From positions 24,758 to 88,757 of the forward strand of contig NZ_JAFIQY010000037.1 in NCBI RefSeq assembly GCF_022271435.1: a DNA stretch of 64,000 bases, given 5' to 3'. This document shows, piece by piece, positions 1 to 7,823 of this stretch (positions are counted from its first letter, which is position 1; every line of letters starts with the position of its first letter). The translations under genes and the position numbers were made by a program. The notes beneath the pieces are model-generated. The model did no database searches. It saw only the letters and a list, made by a program, of their open reading frames with translations, and was not told the origin of the DNA. Source of the stretch: Streptomyces monomycini. Its GTDB lineage: Bacteria > Actinomycetota > Actinomycetes > Streptomycetales > Streptomycetaceae.

Positions 1-1228
1 CCGCCTCGATCCACGGGAAGTTGTCGGCCGCCACCAGCTCGCTGTCGTGCAGCCACTTGAAGCCGCCGAAGATCTCGTCGGCGGTCTCGCCGGTCAGGGC
101 CACCGTCGAGTGCTCGCGGGTGGCGCGCAGCATCAGGTACAGCGAGGTGTCCATGTCGCCGAGCATCGTCGGCATGTCCTGCGCCAGCACCGCCGCCTCG
201 CGGGCCCGGGTGCTGATGAGGTCGGCGGTGCCGAGCACGATGTCGGTGTGGTCGGCGCCGACGTGCCGGGCCAGTTCGGCGGCGTACGGGGCGTCCGGGG
301 TGTCGCGCTGGTCGTCCGGGCGGAAGTTCTCGCTGTAGCCGACGAAGGTGGCGGTGATGGTGCGCACCGCCTCGTCGCCCGCCTCCTCGCGGGCCTTGGC
401 GGCCAGGGAGGTGACCACGCTGGAGTCGATGCCGCCGGACAGCGTGGTGCACAGCGGGACGTCGGCCACCAGCTCGCGGGTGACGATCTCCTCCAGCAGG
501 GAGCGGATGTGCCCCACCGTCGCGTCGAGGCCGTCCGTGTGCGGGCGGGCCTCCAGGGCCCAGTAGCGGCGCTCGCGGACGCCGGAGCGGCTCACCGTCA
601 TGGTGTGGCCCGGCAGCAGCTCCCGCATGTCGCGGAAGACGGCCTGGCCCGGGGTCTTGGCGGTGGAGAACAGCTCCTGCAGCTCCGGTACGCCGACGAC
701 CGGCTCGATGTCGGGGTGTGCCAGCAGGGCCTTGGGCTCCGAGCCGAAGAGCACACCGTCCGGCCGGACGCTGTAGAACAGCGGCTTGATGCCCAGCCGG
801 TCGCGGACCAGCAGCAGTTCCTCGGTCCGCAGGTCCCACACCCCGAAGGCGAACATGCCCTCCAGGCGCTCCGCGCAGTCCGCGCCCCACTCCAGGTACG
901 AGCGCAGCACCACCTCGGTGTCGGACCGGGTGCGGAAGCGGTGGCCACGCGACTCCAGCTCCGAGCGGAGCTGCTTGAAGTTGTAGACCTCACCGCTGTA
1001 CGTGAGGACGGCGAGGGTCCGGCCGTCCTCCTCGGCGGCCATCGGCTGGATGCCGCCGGCCAGGTCGATGATCGAGTTGCGGGTGTGGCCCAGCCCCGCG
1101 TGCGGGCCGACCCACACACCGCGGGCGTCGGGGCCCCGGAGGCCGAGGGTGTTGTTCATGGCCTCGACCGTCGCCTTCTCGCGACGGAGATCACGGGCGT
1201 AGTCCACCCAACCGGTAATGCCGCACAT
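1..1228 (-). CDS. Asparagine synthase-like amidotransferase (C-terminus cut by window edge)
   Basis: Class II glutamine-dependent amidotransferase of the AsnB family. The protein starts MCGITGWVD, so the glutaminase nucleophile Cys2 is exposed after Met removal. About residue 263 the synthetase domain shows the PP-loop SGGIDSS that binds ATP. The start is supported by GAGGAG a few bases upstream. About 409 residues are visible; family members are about 610. AsnB-like proteins in type II polyketide clusters either make a malonamyl starter (OxyD in oxytetracycline) or amidate the polyketide acid, giving isoquinolone nitrogen (proposed for xantholipin, lysolipin and fredericamycin). With pentangular-type cyclases nearby, the second role is the more likely; this is inference. 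It follows the TenA-like gene on the same strand and probably shares its transcript. Confidence 0.9.
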   Translation of the reverse strand, partial: MCGITGWVDYARDLRREKATVEAMNNTLGLRGPDARGVWVGPHAGLGHTRNSIIDLAGGIQPMAAEEDGRTLAVLTYSGEVYNFKQLRSELESRGHRFRTRSDTEVVLRSYLEWGADCAERLEGMFAFGVWDLRTEELLLVRDRLGIKPLFYSVRPDGVLFGSEPKALLAHPDIEPVVGVPELQELFSTAKTPGQAVFRDMRELLPGHTMTVSRSGVRERRYWALEARPHTDGLDATVGHIRSLLEEIVTRELVADVPLCTTLSGGIDSSVVTSLAAKAREEAGDEAVRTITATFVGYSENFRPDDQRDTPDAPYAAELARHVGADHTDIVLGTADLISTRAREAAVLAQDMPTMLGDMDTSLYLMLRATREHSTVALTGETADEIFGGFKWLHDSELVAADNFPWIEA

Positions 1229-1311
1229 GTGGAGCTCTCCTCACTGTCGACTGTGTCGTCGGTCGGATCTCGGGATGTCGCCGGCCGTCGGTGCGCTGCC
1301 GGTGCGACGGG

Positions 1312-2010
1312 TCAGAACGGCCAGGCCTCCTGCCGCCAGGCCGCGTCCACGTGGGCCCACTCGAAGTAGGCGGCGTGCCGTGCGGAGGTGACGAGTTCGC
1401 GGCGGCCGGCCGGCGCGCTGTCCGCGGCGATCTCCTCCACGGCGCCCAGGAACACGTCCACCAGCCCGCGGTAGGTGTCGCCGGGGTGCCACTCCTCGAT
1501 CACCGTGGCGTAGCGGGAGCCCGGTGCGCACCGGGTCAGCAGTTCGTCGGTGACGAGCAGGAACAGCCAGGCGGCGGGCAGGACCGCGCCGGCCCCCGCG
1601 GTCAGGGAACGGGCCGGGGCGGCGCCCAGGAAGGAGGTGTAGCCGAGCGTGGTGGGCAGCAGCGCGGGGGTGCCGTCCGCGAGCGGCAGCCGGAGGTCCT
1701 CGCCCCACCGCCGTACCCGCTCCCGACGCCGTTCGGCGTCCTCGGCGGTGCCGGTGCCCATCCGGCTGAACAGCAGGGCGTGGGGGTGTCCGGCGGCCAC
1801 CGCGGCACAGCGGGCGTGCGCGGCGGCGTAGGCGGGCAGGACGTGCCAGTGGTCCTGCTGGAGGAAGTGCGCCAGTGCGGCTTCCGGCAGGGTTCCGTCG
1901 GCCAGGCCCCGGTAGAAGGGGTGGTCGGTCAGGCGCCGGGCGGTGTCGCGTACGACCCGGGCGAGTTCGGTCCGTACCGGCGGGTGCCGGTCGGTGGTGT
2001 CGCGCTCCAT
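1312..2010 (-). CDS. TenA/thiaminase II-fold protein lacking the catalytic cysteine
   Basis: A 232-residue all-helical TenA/THI-4 family protein. Aligned by eye with Bacillus TenA, Asp53, Tyr124 and Glu217 match the active-site Asp44, Tyr112 and Glu205. The nucleophile Cys135, in the LLPCYW motif, is replaced by Ala146 (VLPAAW). It is therefore unlikely to be a classic thiaminase II. Some TenA-like proteins lack this Cys and act on other substrates, and the same fold includes haem-oxygenase-like diiron oxidases. His220 beside Glu217 is suggestive, but the full diiron ligand set is not evident. There is no Shine-Dalgarno: three SARP-type heptamers and a -10 place the transcription start at the ATG. 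It lies upstream of the AsnB-like gene. The role in the pathway is unknown. Confidence 0.75.
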   Translation of the reverse strand: MERDTTDRHPPVRTELARVVRDTARRLTDHPFYRGLADGTLPEAALAHFLQQDHWHVLPAYAAAHARCAAVAAGHPHALLFSRMGTGTAEDAERRRERVRRWGEDLRLPLADGTPALLPTTLGYTSFLGAAPARSLTAGAGAVLPAAWLFLLVTDELLTRCAPGSRYATVIEEWHPGDTYRGLVDVFLGAVEEIAADSAPAGRRELVTSARHAAYFEWAHVDAAWRQEAWPF

Positions 2011-2017
2011 GCGGACG

Positions 2018-2060
2018 AGCGTGGGGGTGGGGGCTCGAAGATGGATCGGAGACGGCTCGC
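2018..2060 (-). promoter_or_regulatory. SARP-type promoter of the TenA-AsnB unit, probably leaderless
   Basis: Read on the minus strand there are three heptamers at 11-bp steps: GCGAGCC (2060-2054), CCGATCC (2049-2043) and TCGAGCC (2038-2032). An 8-bp gap follows, then the -10-like CACGCT (2023-2018), then 7 bases to the ATG at 2010. SARP activators of the DnrI/ActII-ORF4 class bind 11-bp-spaced TCGAG-type heptamers ending 8 bp before the -10. The geometry predicts transcription starting at the start codon. Confidence 0.7.
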
Positions 2061-2238
2061 AGGGCGGCCGGCCTCCGTGTGCCGCCGCGCCGCGCGCGAA
2101 GGACGGCGCCGCCCCCGGCGGACCGGGGGCGGCGCCGTGGCCGGTCGGGAGACCGCGTACGGCCGACCGGCACTCCGCGTACGGCCGTTCCGTCCGCCGC
2201 GAACGGCCTTCCCGTTCCGCGTGACCGGCCGGCCGACG

Positions 2239-3843
2239 TCAGTCCTGGCAGGCGGCCCGGGACAGCACGTCGGTCAGCACTTCCTGCGGATCGCCTGTCA
2301 CCCGCTCGGCGCGCCAGGAGACGAAGGCGTCCGGGCGGACCAGGACGGCGCCGCCCGGTCCCACCCCGTACGCCTCGGCCCAGTCGCGGTCGACCGGCCG
2401 CAGCTCCGCCCGGTCGCCGACGGACCAGGTGCGCAGCGGGACGCCGAGCTTCCTGGCGACCGGTTCGGCGGCCCGGGCCCAGGCCCCGCCCCCGGGGCCG
2501 GTGAGCAGCACGTACGAGTCCCAGAACAGGTCGATCGTGGAGATCTCCTCGGTGCCGCGCCGCAGCCGCACGTGCGGGGCCCGGGTGCCGGGTTCGCCGG
2601 TGAGCCGGAGTTCGGGGCTGAGGACCCGGGCGTCCGGGTCGGCGGCCAGGACGGAGGCGGAGCGGTAACGGTAGCCCAGGGTGATGATCACGTCGTCCAC
2701 GAAGCCGGTCCGGTCCGCCTCGGTGGCGTACCCGTGCCGGATCCGGTTGCGCACCAGCGCCTGTTCGGACATGGCGGTGCCCAGCGGGCGCCGTTCGGCG
2801 TCGTAGGTGTCCAGCAGCGCGTCGGTGCCCCAGCCCTTGAGCACCGCGGCCAGCTTCCAGGCCAGGTTGTGGGCGTCGTGGATGCCGGTGTTGGCGCCGA
2901 ACCCGCCGGCCGGCGGGTGGACGTGCGCGGCGTCGCCCGCCAGGAAGACCCGGCCCGCCCGGAACGTCTCCGAGACGAGCTGCGCCCCGCGCCAGGGCAC
3001 CTTGTCCATGATCTCCACGTCGATGTCCCGGCCCGCCGCCTGCCGTACGATCTCCACGCACCGCTCGTCGGTGAAGTCGTCCGGCGACTCGCCCTTCTCG
3101 GGGAAGTACAGCGGCGCGGCCAGCCACGGGTCGCAGCCGTGCAGCCGGGACAGGCCCATCAGCCCGCCGCCCGCGGAGGCGTAGCACAGGATGAACTTGC
3201 GGTCCTTGAGCAGGCGTTCCAGTTCCGGGGCGCGGAAGTAGACACTGAGCGCGTTGAACACGGTGCCGCGTCCTTCGCGCCGCACTCCGAGGGCCTCCCG
3301 GGTGCGGCTGCTCGCGCCGTCCGCCCCCACCAGGTAGTCCGCCCGTACGGTGAACTCCTCGCCGGTCGCGTTCTCGCCGACGACGGCGGTCACCCCCTCG
3401 GCGTCCTGCTCGAAGGAGATCAGCCGGCAGCCGAAACGCACGTCGGCGCCGTGCTCCCGGGCCTTGGCGACCAGCACCTTCTCGTAGCGGTCCTGGCCGC
3501 AGCCCATCACCCGCTCGGGGCTGACCGTGGGGCCGTCCAGGGACGGCACCTCCAGCACCTCCGCGTCGTCGATCTCCGCGAAGGTGCGCACCTTGATGAT
3601 GCCGCCCTCGAAGTACGGGTGGGAGTCGCCCATCTCCAGGGCCCGGATGTCCGGCCCCAGCCCGGCCGCCCGGAACAGTTCCATGGTGCGTGCCTGCAAG
3701 CCCGGGGCGCGGGGCAGCGTGGAGGTGTCGTCGCGCTTCTCCAGCACCATCGTCCGCAGCCCGTGCCGGCCGCAGAACAGCGCGGTGGCGAGCCCGACCG
3801 GGCCCCCACCGACGATGAGCACCGGGATTCTCAGGTCAGACAT
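2239..3843 (-). CDS. FAD-dependent aromatic polyketide hydroxylase (PheA/TfdB type)
   Basis: A 534-residue class A flavoprotein monooxygenase. It has the ADP-binding GGGPVG at residues 12-17, the DG motif at 175-176, the second FAD motif GDAAHVHPP from 303, and a C-terminal thioredoxin-like extension from about 390. That extension is typical of the PheA/TfdB branch, which includes polyketide hydroxylases such as PgaE and OxyS. It should use NAD(P)H and O2 to hydroxylate or oxidatively rearrange an aromatic intermediate. The ATG is preceded by GAGGGGA. It is divergent from the O-methyltransferase at 4090. The substrate cannot be read from sequence. Confidence 0.88.
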   Translation of the reverse strand: MSDLRIPVLIVGGGPVGLATALFCGRHGLRTMVLEKRDDTSTLPRAPGLQARTMELFRAAGLGPDIRALEMGDSHPYFEGGIIKVRTFAEIDDAEVLEVPSLDGPTVSPERVMGCGQDRYEKVLVAKAREHGADVRFGCRLISFEQDAEGVTAVVGENATGEEFTVRADYLVGADGASSRTREALGVRREGRGTVFNALSVYFRAPELERLLKDRKFILCYASAGGGLMGLSRLHGCDPWLAAPLYFPEKGESPDDFTDERCVEIVRQAAGRDIDVEIMDKVPWRGAQLVSETFRAGRVFLAGDAAHVHPPAGGFGANTGIHDAHNLAWKLAAVLKGWGTDALLDTYDAERRPLGTAMSEQALVRNRIRHGYATEADRTGFVDDVIITLGYRYRSASVLAADPDARVLSPELRLTGEPGTRAPHVRLRRGTEEISTIDLFWDSYVLLTGPGGGAWARAAEPVARKLGVPLRTWSVGDRAELRPVDRDWAEAYGVGPGGAVLVRPDAFVSWRAERVTGDPQEVLTDVLSRAACQD

Positions 3844-3938
3844 GCATGTCCCCTCTGCGTGGACTGGGCCGGACCCGGACCGCTTCCAGGCCCTGCCGAC
3901 AACCGGGAACCCGCCGGCCGTCCGGCCGCGGGGCGCCC

Positions 3939-4036
3939 TTCGAGGAGTACTGGCGCGTCCTCAAGCAGTGCTGGAGGACGGCCCTCCGTACGCCCGGCGG
4001 TTTCTCAAGGGGTGCTCGACCCGCGGCTGGGAAGGT
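3939..4036. promoter_or_regulatory. Divergent SARP-type promoter region between hydroxylase and O-methyltransferase
   Basis: For the plus-strand methyltransferase, heptamers TCAAGGG (4005-4011) and TCGACCC (4016-4022) are 11 bp apart. They are followed after 8 bp by GAAGGT (4031-4036) as a possible -10. For the minus-strand hydroxylase, TCCAGCA and TTGAGGA, also 11 bp apart, read from about 3976 to 3959, with TACTCC 8 bp further. The minus-strand -10 is weak. Confidence 0.5.
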
Positions 4037-4089
4037 CCCGCCGACCGTGTGGCACCAGGCCACGGTCGGTGCCGGAAGGAGCCTCGCGC

Positions 4090-5103
4090 ATGACGCACAC
4101 CCTGCCCGATGTCACCACCCCCGCCGGAATCATCCGGTTGGGCAACATGTTCTGCGACGCCAAGGCGCTGCTGACCGCCGTCGAGCTGCGGCTGTTCAGC
4201 ACGCTCCACGAGAAGGGACCCTCGACGCAGGAGGAGATCCGTACCGCGCTCGGCCTGCACGGCCGGGGGCTGTCCGACTTCCTCGACCTGCTGACCGCGC
4301 TGGGCGTGCTGGAGCGCGCCGACGGCCGGTACCGCAACGCGCCGGGCTCGGACGCTTTTCTCGTCCAGGGCGCGCCGGGGTACGTCGGCGGGTTCCTGGA
4401 GCGCTCCAACCGCAACCTCTACCCGGCCTGGGGCCGGCTCGCGGAAGGGCTGCGCACCGGCGAGCAGCAGTCCGGCAGCGACTTCGGGCAGGTGACCCGG
4501 AACCCCGCCGTGCTGCGGCAGTTCGTCGGCATGATGGACGGGCTGACCAACGTGGTGGGGCCGGAGCTGGCGCAGAAGTACGACTGGTCCGGCCACGGTT
4601 CGGTGCTGGACGTGGGCGGCGCCCGCGGCAACCTGTGCTCCCTGATCGTCCAGGCGCACCCGCACCTGACCGGGCACGTCTTCGACCTGCCCGCGATGGC
4701 GCCGCTGTTCGACGAGAAGGTGGCCGAGCGCGGCCTGACCGGCCGGGTCGCGTTCACCGGCGGCAGCTTCTTCGAGGACCCGCTGCCGCACGCGGACGTC
4801 GTCCTGCTGGGCCACGTCCTGCACGACTGGGACCGGGAGCAGCGGGCCTTCCTGGTCGGCAAGGCGTACGAGGCGGTCAACCCGGGCGGCACCCTGCTGA
4901 TCTACGACCGGATGCTGGAGGACGAGCCTGCCCACATCGAGAACCTCGTCATCAGCCTGGACATGCTGCTGGTCACCGACGGCGGCGAGGAGTACCAGGC
5001 CTCCGAGATCACGGCGGCCGCCGAACAGGCCGGCTTCGTGAGCACCGAGGTCACCCCGCTGAGCGACTACGACACCCTGGTGATCTGCCGCAAGGGTGCC
5101 TGA
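4090..5103 (+). CDS. SAM-dependent O-methyltransferase
   Basis: A 337-residue O-methyltransferase of the TcmO/DnrK-like group. It has an N-terminal winged-helix dimerisation part, then the SAM-binding glycine loop VLDVGGARG at about residue 173, and HVLHDWD, the region carrying the general-base His in this family, at about 240. It should methylate a phenolic hydroxyl of the polyketide. The chosen ATG has GGAAGGAG upstream. It resembles the methyltransferase at 35959 more closely than the one at 34837; both share a start of the form IxRLGNxFCDAKALLTAV, suggesting duplication within the cluster. Which hydroxyl is methylated is unknown. Confidence 0.88.
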   Translation: MTHTLPDVTTPAGIIRLGNMFCDAKALLTAVELRLFSTLHEKGPSTQEEIRTALGLHGRGLSDFLDLLTALGVLERADGRYRNAPGSDAFLVQGAPGYVGGFLERSNRNLYPAWGRLAEGLRTGEQQSGSDFGQVTRNPAVLRQFVGMMDGLTNVVGPELAQKYDWSGHGSVLDVGGARGNLCSLIVQAHPHLTGHVFDLPAMAPLFDEKVAERGLTGRVAFTGGSFFEDPLPHADVVLLGHVLHDWDREQRAFLVGKAYEAVNPGGTLLIYDRMLEDEPAHIENLVISLDMLLVTDGGEEYQASEITAAAEQAGFVSTEVTPLSDYDTLVICRKGA

Positions 5104-5294
5104 GCGCGCCGGAGCCGCCGCCCGGCCGCCGTGGGGCGGCGGCTCCGGCGTTCCGGCTCCCGCGGGGCGCGGGCGGTGGCCCGGCCCCCGCGCTCCGCCC
5201 GCTCTCGACCGCCGCCCGATCCGTGCTGCGGACCCTGGACCGTACCGACGACGGCCCGTCGGAAACCTGCGCACCCGTGGCCGGGAGGAGAATG

Positions 5295-6623
5295 ATGAGC
5301 GAGCAGCGCCAGCAGCCCGTCGCAGTGCCGGGGGACCGGTCCGGCGCCCGGCTGCCCCATCACACGGTGGCCGGCATCGGGGCCGGCCCGGCCAACCTGA
5401 GTCTCGCCGCGCTCGGCGAGCGGGAGGTCCCCGGCGGGGTCCGGCTCTACGAACGGCGGTCCTCGGCGGCCTGGCACCCCGGCCAGCTCAGCGAGGGCAC
5501 CCGCCTGCAGACGTCCTGGCTCAAGGACCTGGTGACCCTGGTCGACCCGACCAACCGGCTGTCGTTCCTGAACTACCTGGTGGCCGGCGGGCGCATGTAC
5601 TCCTTCATCAACGCCCAGTACGAGGAGATCCCGCGGCTGGAGTTCGCCCGCTACCTCGCCTGGGCGGCCGGTGAACTGGGCACGGTCCGGTACGGCAGCC
5701 CCGTCGAGCGCATCGGCCACACCGGGACCGGGACCGCCGGGCGGTTCGTGCTGCACGGCCCGGACGGCCCGGTGGCCACCGCGGACCACGTCGTCCTCGG
5801 TCTGGGCACCCGCCCGCGCGTCCCGGCCTGCTTCGAGGGCATCGCCGCCGACGGGCTCGTCCTGGCCGAGCGGCTGCACGCCCGGCTGCGCGGCGCCGCC
5901 GTACTGCCGTACCAGCCGGCCGTGGTCGTCGGCGGCGGGCAGACCGGTGCCGAGTCCGTGCTGGAACTGATCCAGCACGGCTTCCGGGACATCCGGTGGA
6001 TCGGCCGGCGCAACTGGTTCGCGCCGATGGACGACTCGCCCTCGGCCAACGACTTCTTCCGGCCCACCTACCTGCGGTTCTTCCACGGCCTGCCCGCGGA
6101 GGTACGGCAGCGGTACGTGGCCGAGCAGCAGCTGACCAGCGACGGTATCTCCCTGAGCACGATCCAGCAGATCTACCAGCTCAACTACGAGATGTACCTG
6201 CGCGAGGGGCGCTACCCGGTCATGCTGCTGCCCGGGCGCGACGTGGTGCGGGCCTGCGAGCGTGACGGCCAGCTCGTCCTGTGGTGCGAACGGGACTGGG
6301 GCGGCCGGGAACGGCACGCGGCGCCCCTGGTGGTGCTCGCCACCGGCCGGGAGGCGGCGGACCTGCCGCTCGCCCCGGAACTGCTCGCGCTGGCGGAGCT
6401 GGACGAGGCGGGCCAGCCGGTGCTGGAGGCCGACTACTCGGTGCGGTGGAAGTACGCCGAGCACAACCGGCTCTACGTGCAGAACCGCAGCCGGACCGGG
6501 CACGGCATAGCCGACCCCAACCTGAGCCTGCTGGCGGTGCGGGCCGCCACGATCCTCAACTCCGTGCTGGACCGGGAGGTGTACGTGATCCGGGACGAGC
6601 ACGTCAGCACGGCCTGGCTCTGA
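5295..6623 (+). CDS. Amine N-hydroxylase (lysine/ornithine N-monooxygenase family)
   Basis: A 442-residue flavin N-monooxygenase of the IucD/PvdA/SidA type. It has the FAD motif GIGAGPANL at about residues 27-35, the NADPH-binding GGGQTGAES at about 214, and the late LATGRE motif at about 345. Family members N-hydroxylate the side-chain amine of lysine, ornithine or a diamine. The ATG at 5295 is used because the GGGAGGAG is too close to the alternative ATG three bases upstream. An N-hydroxylase is unusual in a type II polyketide cluster. With the AsnB-like amidotransferase it points to N-O or N-N chemistry on the product, as in the N-amino isoquinolone of albofungin; that is inference. No partner N-N bond-forming enzyme is seen in the window. 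Confidence 0.88.
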   Translation: MSEQRQQPVAVPGDRSGARLPHHTVAGIGAGPANLSLAALGEREVPGGVRLYERRSSAAWHPGQLSEGTRLQTSWLKDLVTLVDPTNRLSFLNYLVAGGRMYSFINAQYEEIPRLEFARYLAWAAGELGTVRYGSPVERIGHTGTGTAGRFVLHGPDGPVATADHVVLGLGTRPRVPACFEGIAADGLVLAERLHARLRGAAVLPYQPAVVVGGGQTGAESVLELIQHGFRDIRWIGRRNWFAPMDDSPSANDFFRPTYLRFFHGLPAEVRQRYVAEQQLTSDGISLSTIQQIYQLNYEMYLREGRYPVMLLPGRDVVRACERDGQLVLWCERDWGGRERHAAPLVVLATGREAADLPLAPELLALAELDEAGQPVLEADYSVRWKYAEHNRLYVQNRSRTGHGIADPNLSLLAVRAATILNSVLDREVYVIRDEHVSTAWL

Positions 6624-6712
6624 GCGGGCGGGCCCGGCTTCGCATGAACGGTCTCCCGGACCCGGCTACGAACGGTCCCCGGACCTGTCCAGCGGCCCCG
6701 CGCCCAAGTATC

Positions 6713-6746
6713 TTGACAATCTAGCTACTCGGCTGCCAAGCTAAAT
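6713..6746 (+). promoter_or_regulatory. Promoter with MarR-type operator sequence upstream of the SDR gene
   Basis: TTGACA (6713-6718) is followed after 18 bp by CAAGCT (6737-6742), a possible -10. The 12-mer AATCTAGCTACT (6718-6729) overlaps the -35 end and fills the spacer. The same 12-mer occurs at 39395-39406 in the divergent promoter of the MarR gene. Arms TAGCT (6722-6726) and AGCTA (6739-6743) form an inverted repeat. The placement would suit repression. Confidence 0.6.
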
Positions 6747-6902
6747 CGGCCGGGGCGCCCGCGAGTCCCTGAACCGGGCTCCGCGGTACGCCGCATGACG
6801 AGGCGTCACGCCCGGTGGGCGGCCGCACGCGCCCGGCTCCCGCCGTGCAGCCACGGCACCGCACCACGTCGGCACGACCGTATTCAGGCAGAGAGGCGAA
6901 CG

Positions 6903-7655
6903 ATGGATCTGGGCTTGCAGGACAAGCGGGTGCTGGTGACCGGCGCGACGCGCGGCATCGGCAGGGCCGCCGCGAAGGCCTTCGCCGCCGAGGGCGCCCG
7001 GGTGATCGTCACGTACCACACCGGCGAGTCCGCCGCGAAGGCCGTGGTGGAGGAGCTGGGCGGCGCCGAGCGCGCCCACGCCGTCCGCCTGGACCTCGGC
7101 GACCCGGAGTCCGTGACCGCCGGCGTCCGGGCCGCCGAGGACCGCTGGGGCGGGATCGACGTGGTCGTCGCCAACGCCCAGACATGGGTGTGGGTCGATC
7201 CCGACCAGCAGCCGCCGCTGGAGGACCTGCCGACCGACGAGTGGTTCGGCAAGATGCGCGCCAACGTCGAGGGGCACATCCTCACCGTCCGGCAGGCGCT
7301 GCGCGGCATGCGCGAGCGTGGCTGGGGGCGGGTCGTGCTGCTCTCCTCGGTCACCGCGACCGCGGGCATGCCGGGCTCCGAGATCTACAGCGCCGCCAAG
7401 TCGGCGCTGCACGGCTTCGCCCGCGGCCTGATGTGGAACCACGACGGCATCCTCGTCAACGTGGTGGCCCCCGGCGGCACGATCACCGAACAGCTCGCCG
7501 GCGTGGACCCGGCGGTCATCGAGAAGAGCGCCGGGGAGACCCCCAGCGGGCGGCTGACCACCGCGGAGGAGGTCGCGCGCCTCATCGTCTTCCTGGGCTC
7601 GGACGGCAACGGCAACGTCAACGGCGAGGTCGTCCACACCGCCGGCGGACGCTGA
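6903..7655 (+). CDS. Short-chain dehydrogenase/reductase
   Basis: A 250-residue classical SDR. The coenzyme loop TGATRGIG lies at residues 14-21, and the catalytic Ser with YSAAK in the second half. It probably reduces or oxidises a ring ketone or alcohol of the polyketide with NAD(P)H. The ATG is preceded by GAGAGGCG. It has its own promoter carrying the sequence shared with the MarR gene's promoter, so it is probably controlled apart from the SARP genes. It resembles the SDR at 40222, which lies downstream of the other copy of that operator. Confidence 0.85.
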   Translation: MDLGLQDKRVLVTGATRGIGRAAAKAFAAEGARVIVTYHTGESAAKAVVEELGGAERAHAVRLDLGDPESVTAGVRAAEDRWGGIDVVVANAQTWVWVDPDQQPPLEDLPTDEWFGKMRANVEGHILTVRQALRGMRERGWGRVVLLSSVTATAGMPGSEIYSAAKSALHGFARGLMWNHDGILVNVVAPGGTITEQLAGVDPAVIEKSAGETPSGRLTTAEEVARLIVFLGSDGNGNVNGEVVHTAGGR

Positions 7656-7667
7656 CCCGCGCCGCCC

Positions 7668-7817
7668 GCGCCGTCGGCCCACCAGGCTGCCCCGGACTTC
7701 CCCCGGCCGGGGCAGCCGGGCGAGCCGACGGCGCGCCGCCGCGGCCGGGGCGGTGTCCTGCGGGCCGCGCCTCCCGCACGCGGGGGTCCGGGGCCGGGTG
7801 ACCGGCCCCGGACCCCC
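7668..7817. terminator. Bidirectional terminator region with two strong hairpins
   Basis: Between convergent genes. The first hairpin is nested: GCGCCGTCGGC (7668-7678) pairs with 7724-7734, and inside it GGCTGCCCCGG (7685-7695) pairs with 7707-7717. The second is a perfect 16-bp stem, 7782-7797 with 7802-7817, and a GTGA loop. There is no long U-tract, as is usual in Streptomyces. Confidence 0.75.
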
Positions 7818-7823
7818 GGCCGT

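Noticed and set aside
1312..2010. TenA-like protein as a haem-oxygenase-like diiron oxidase (SznF/UndA type)
   Set aside because: Glu217 and His220 are suggestive, but the spacing and number of His/Glu ligands do not match the usual pattern. Kept only as an alternative.
1291..5103. Very long open frame on the plus strand across the TenA, hydroxylase and methyltransferase region
   Set aside because: Only the end from 4090 is the real methyltransferase. The rest is the shadow of minus-strand genes: Gly/Arg/Pro-rich, no domain, no ribosome site.
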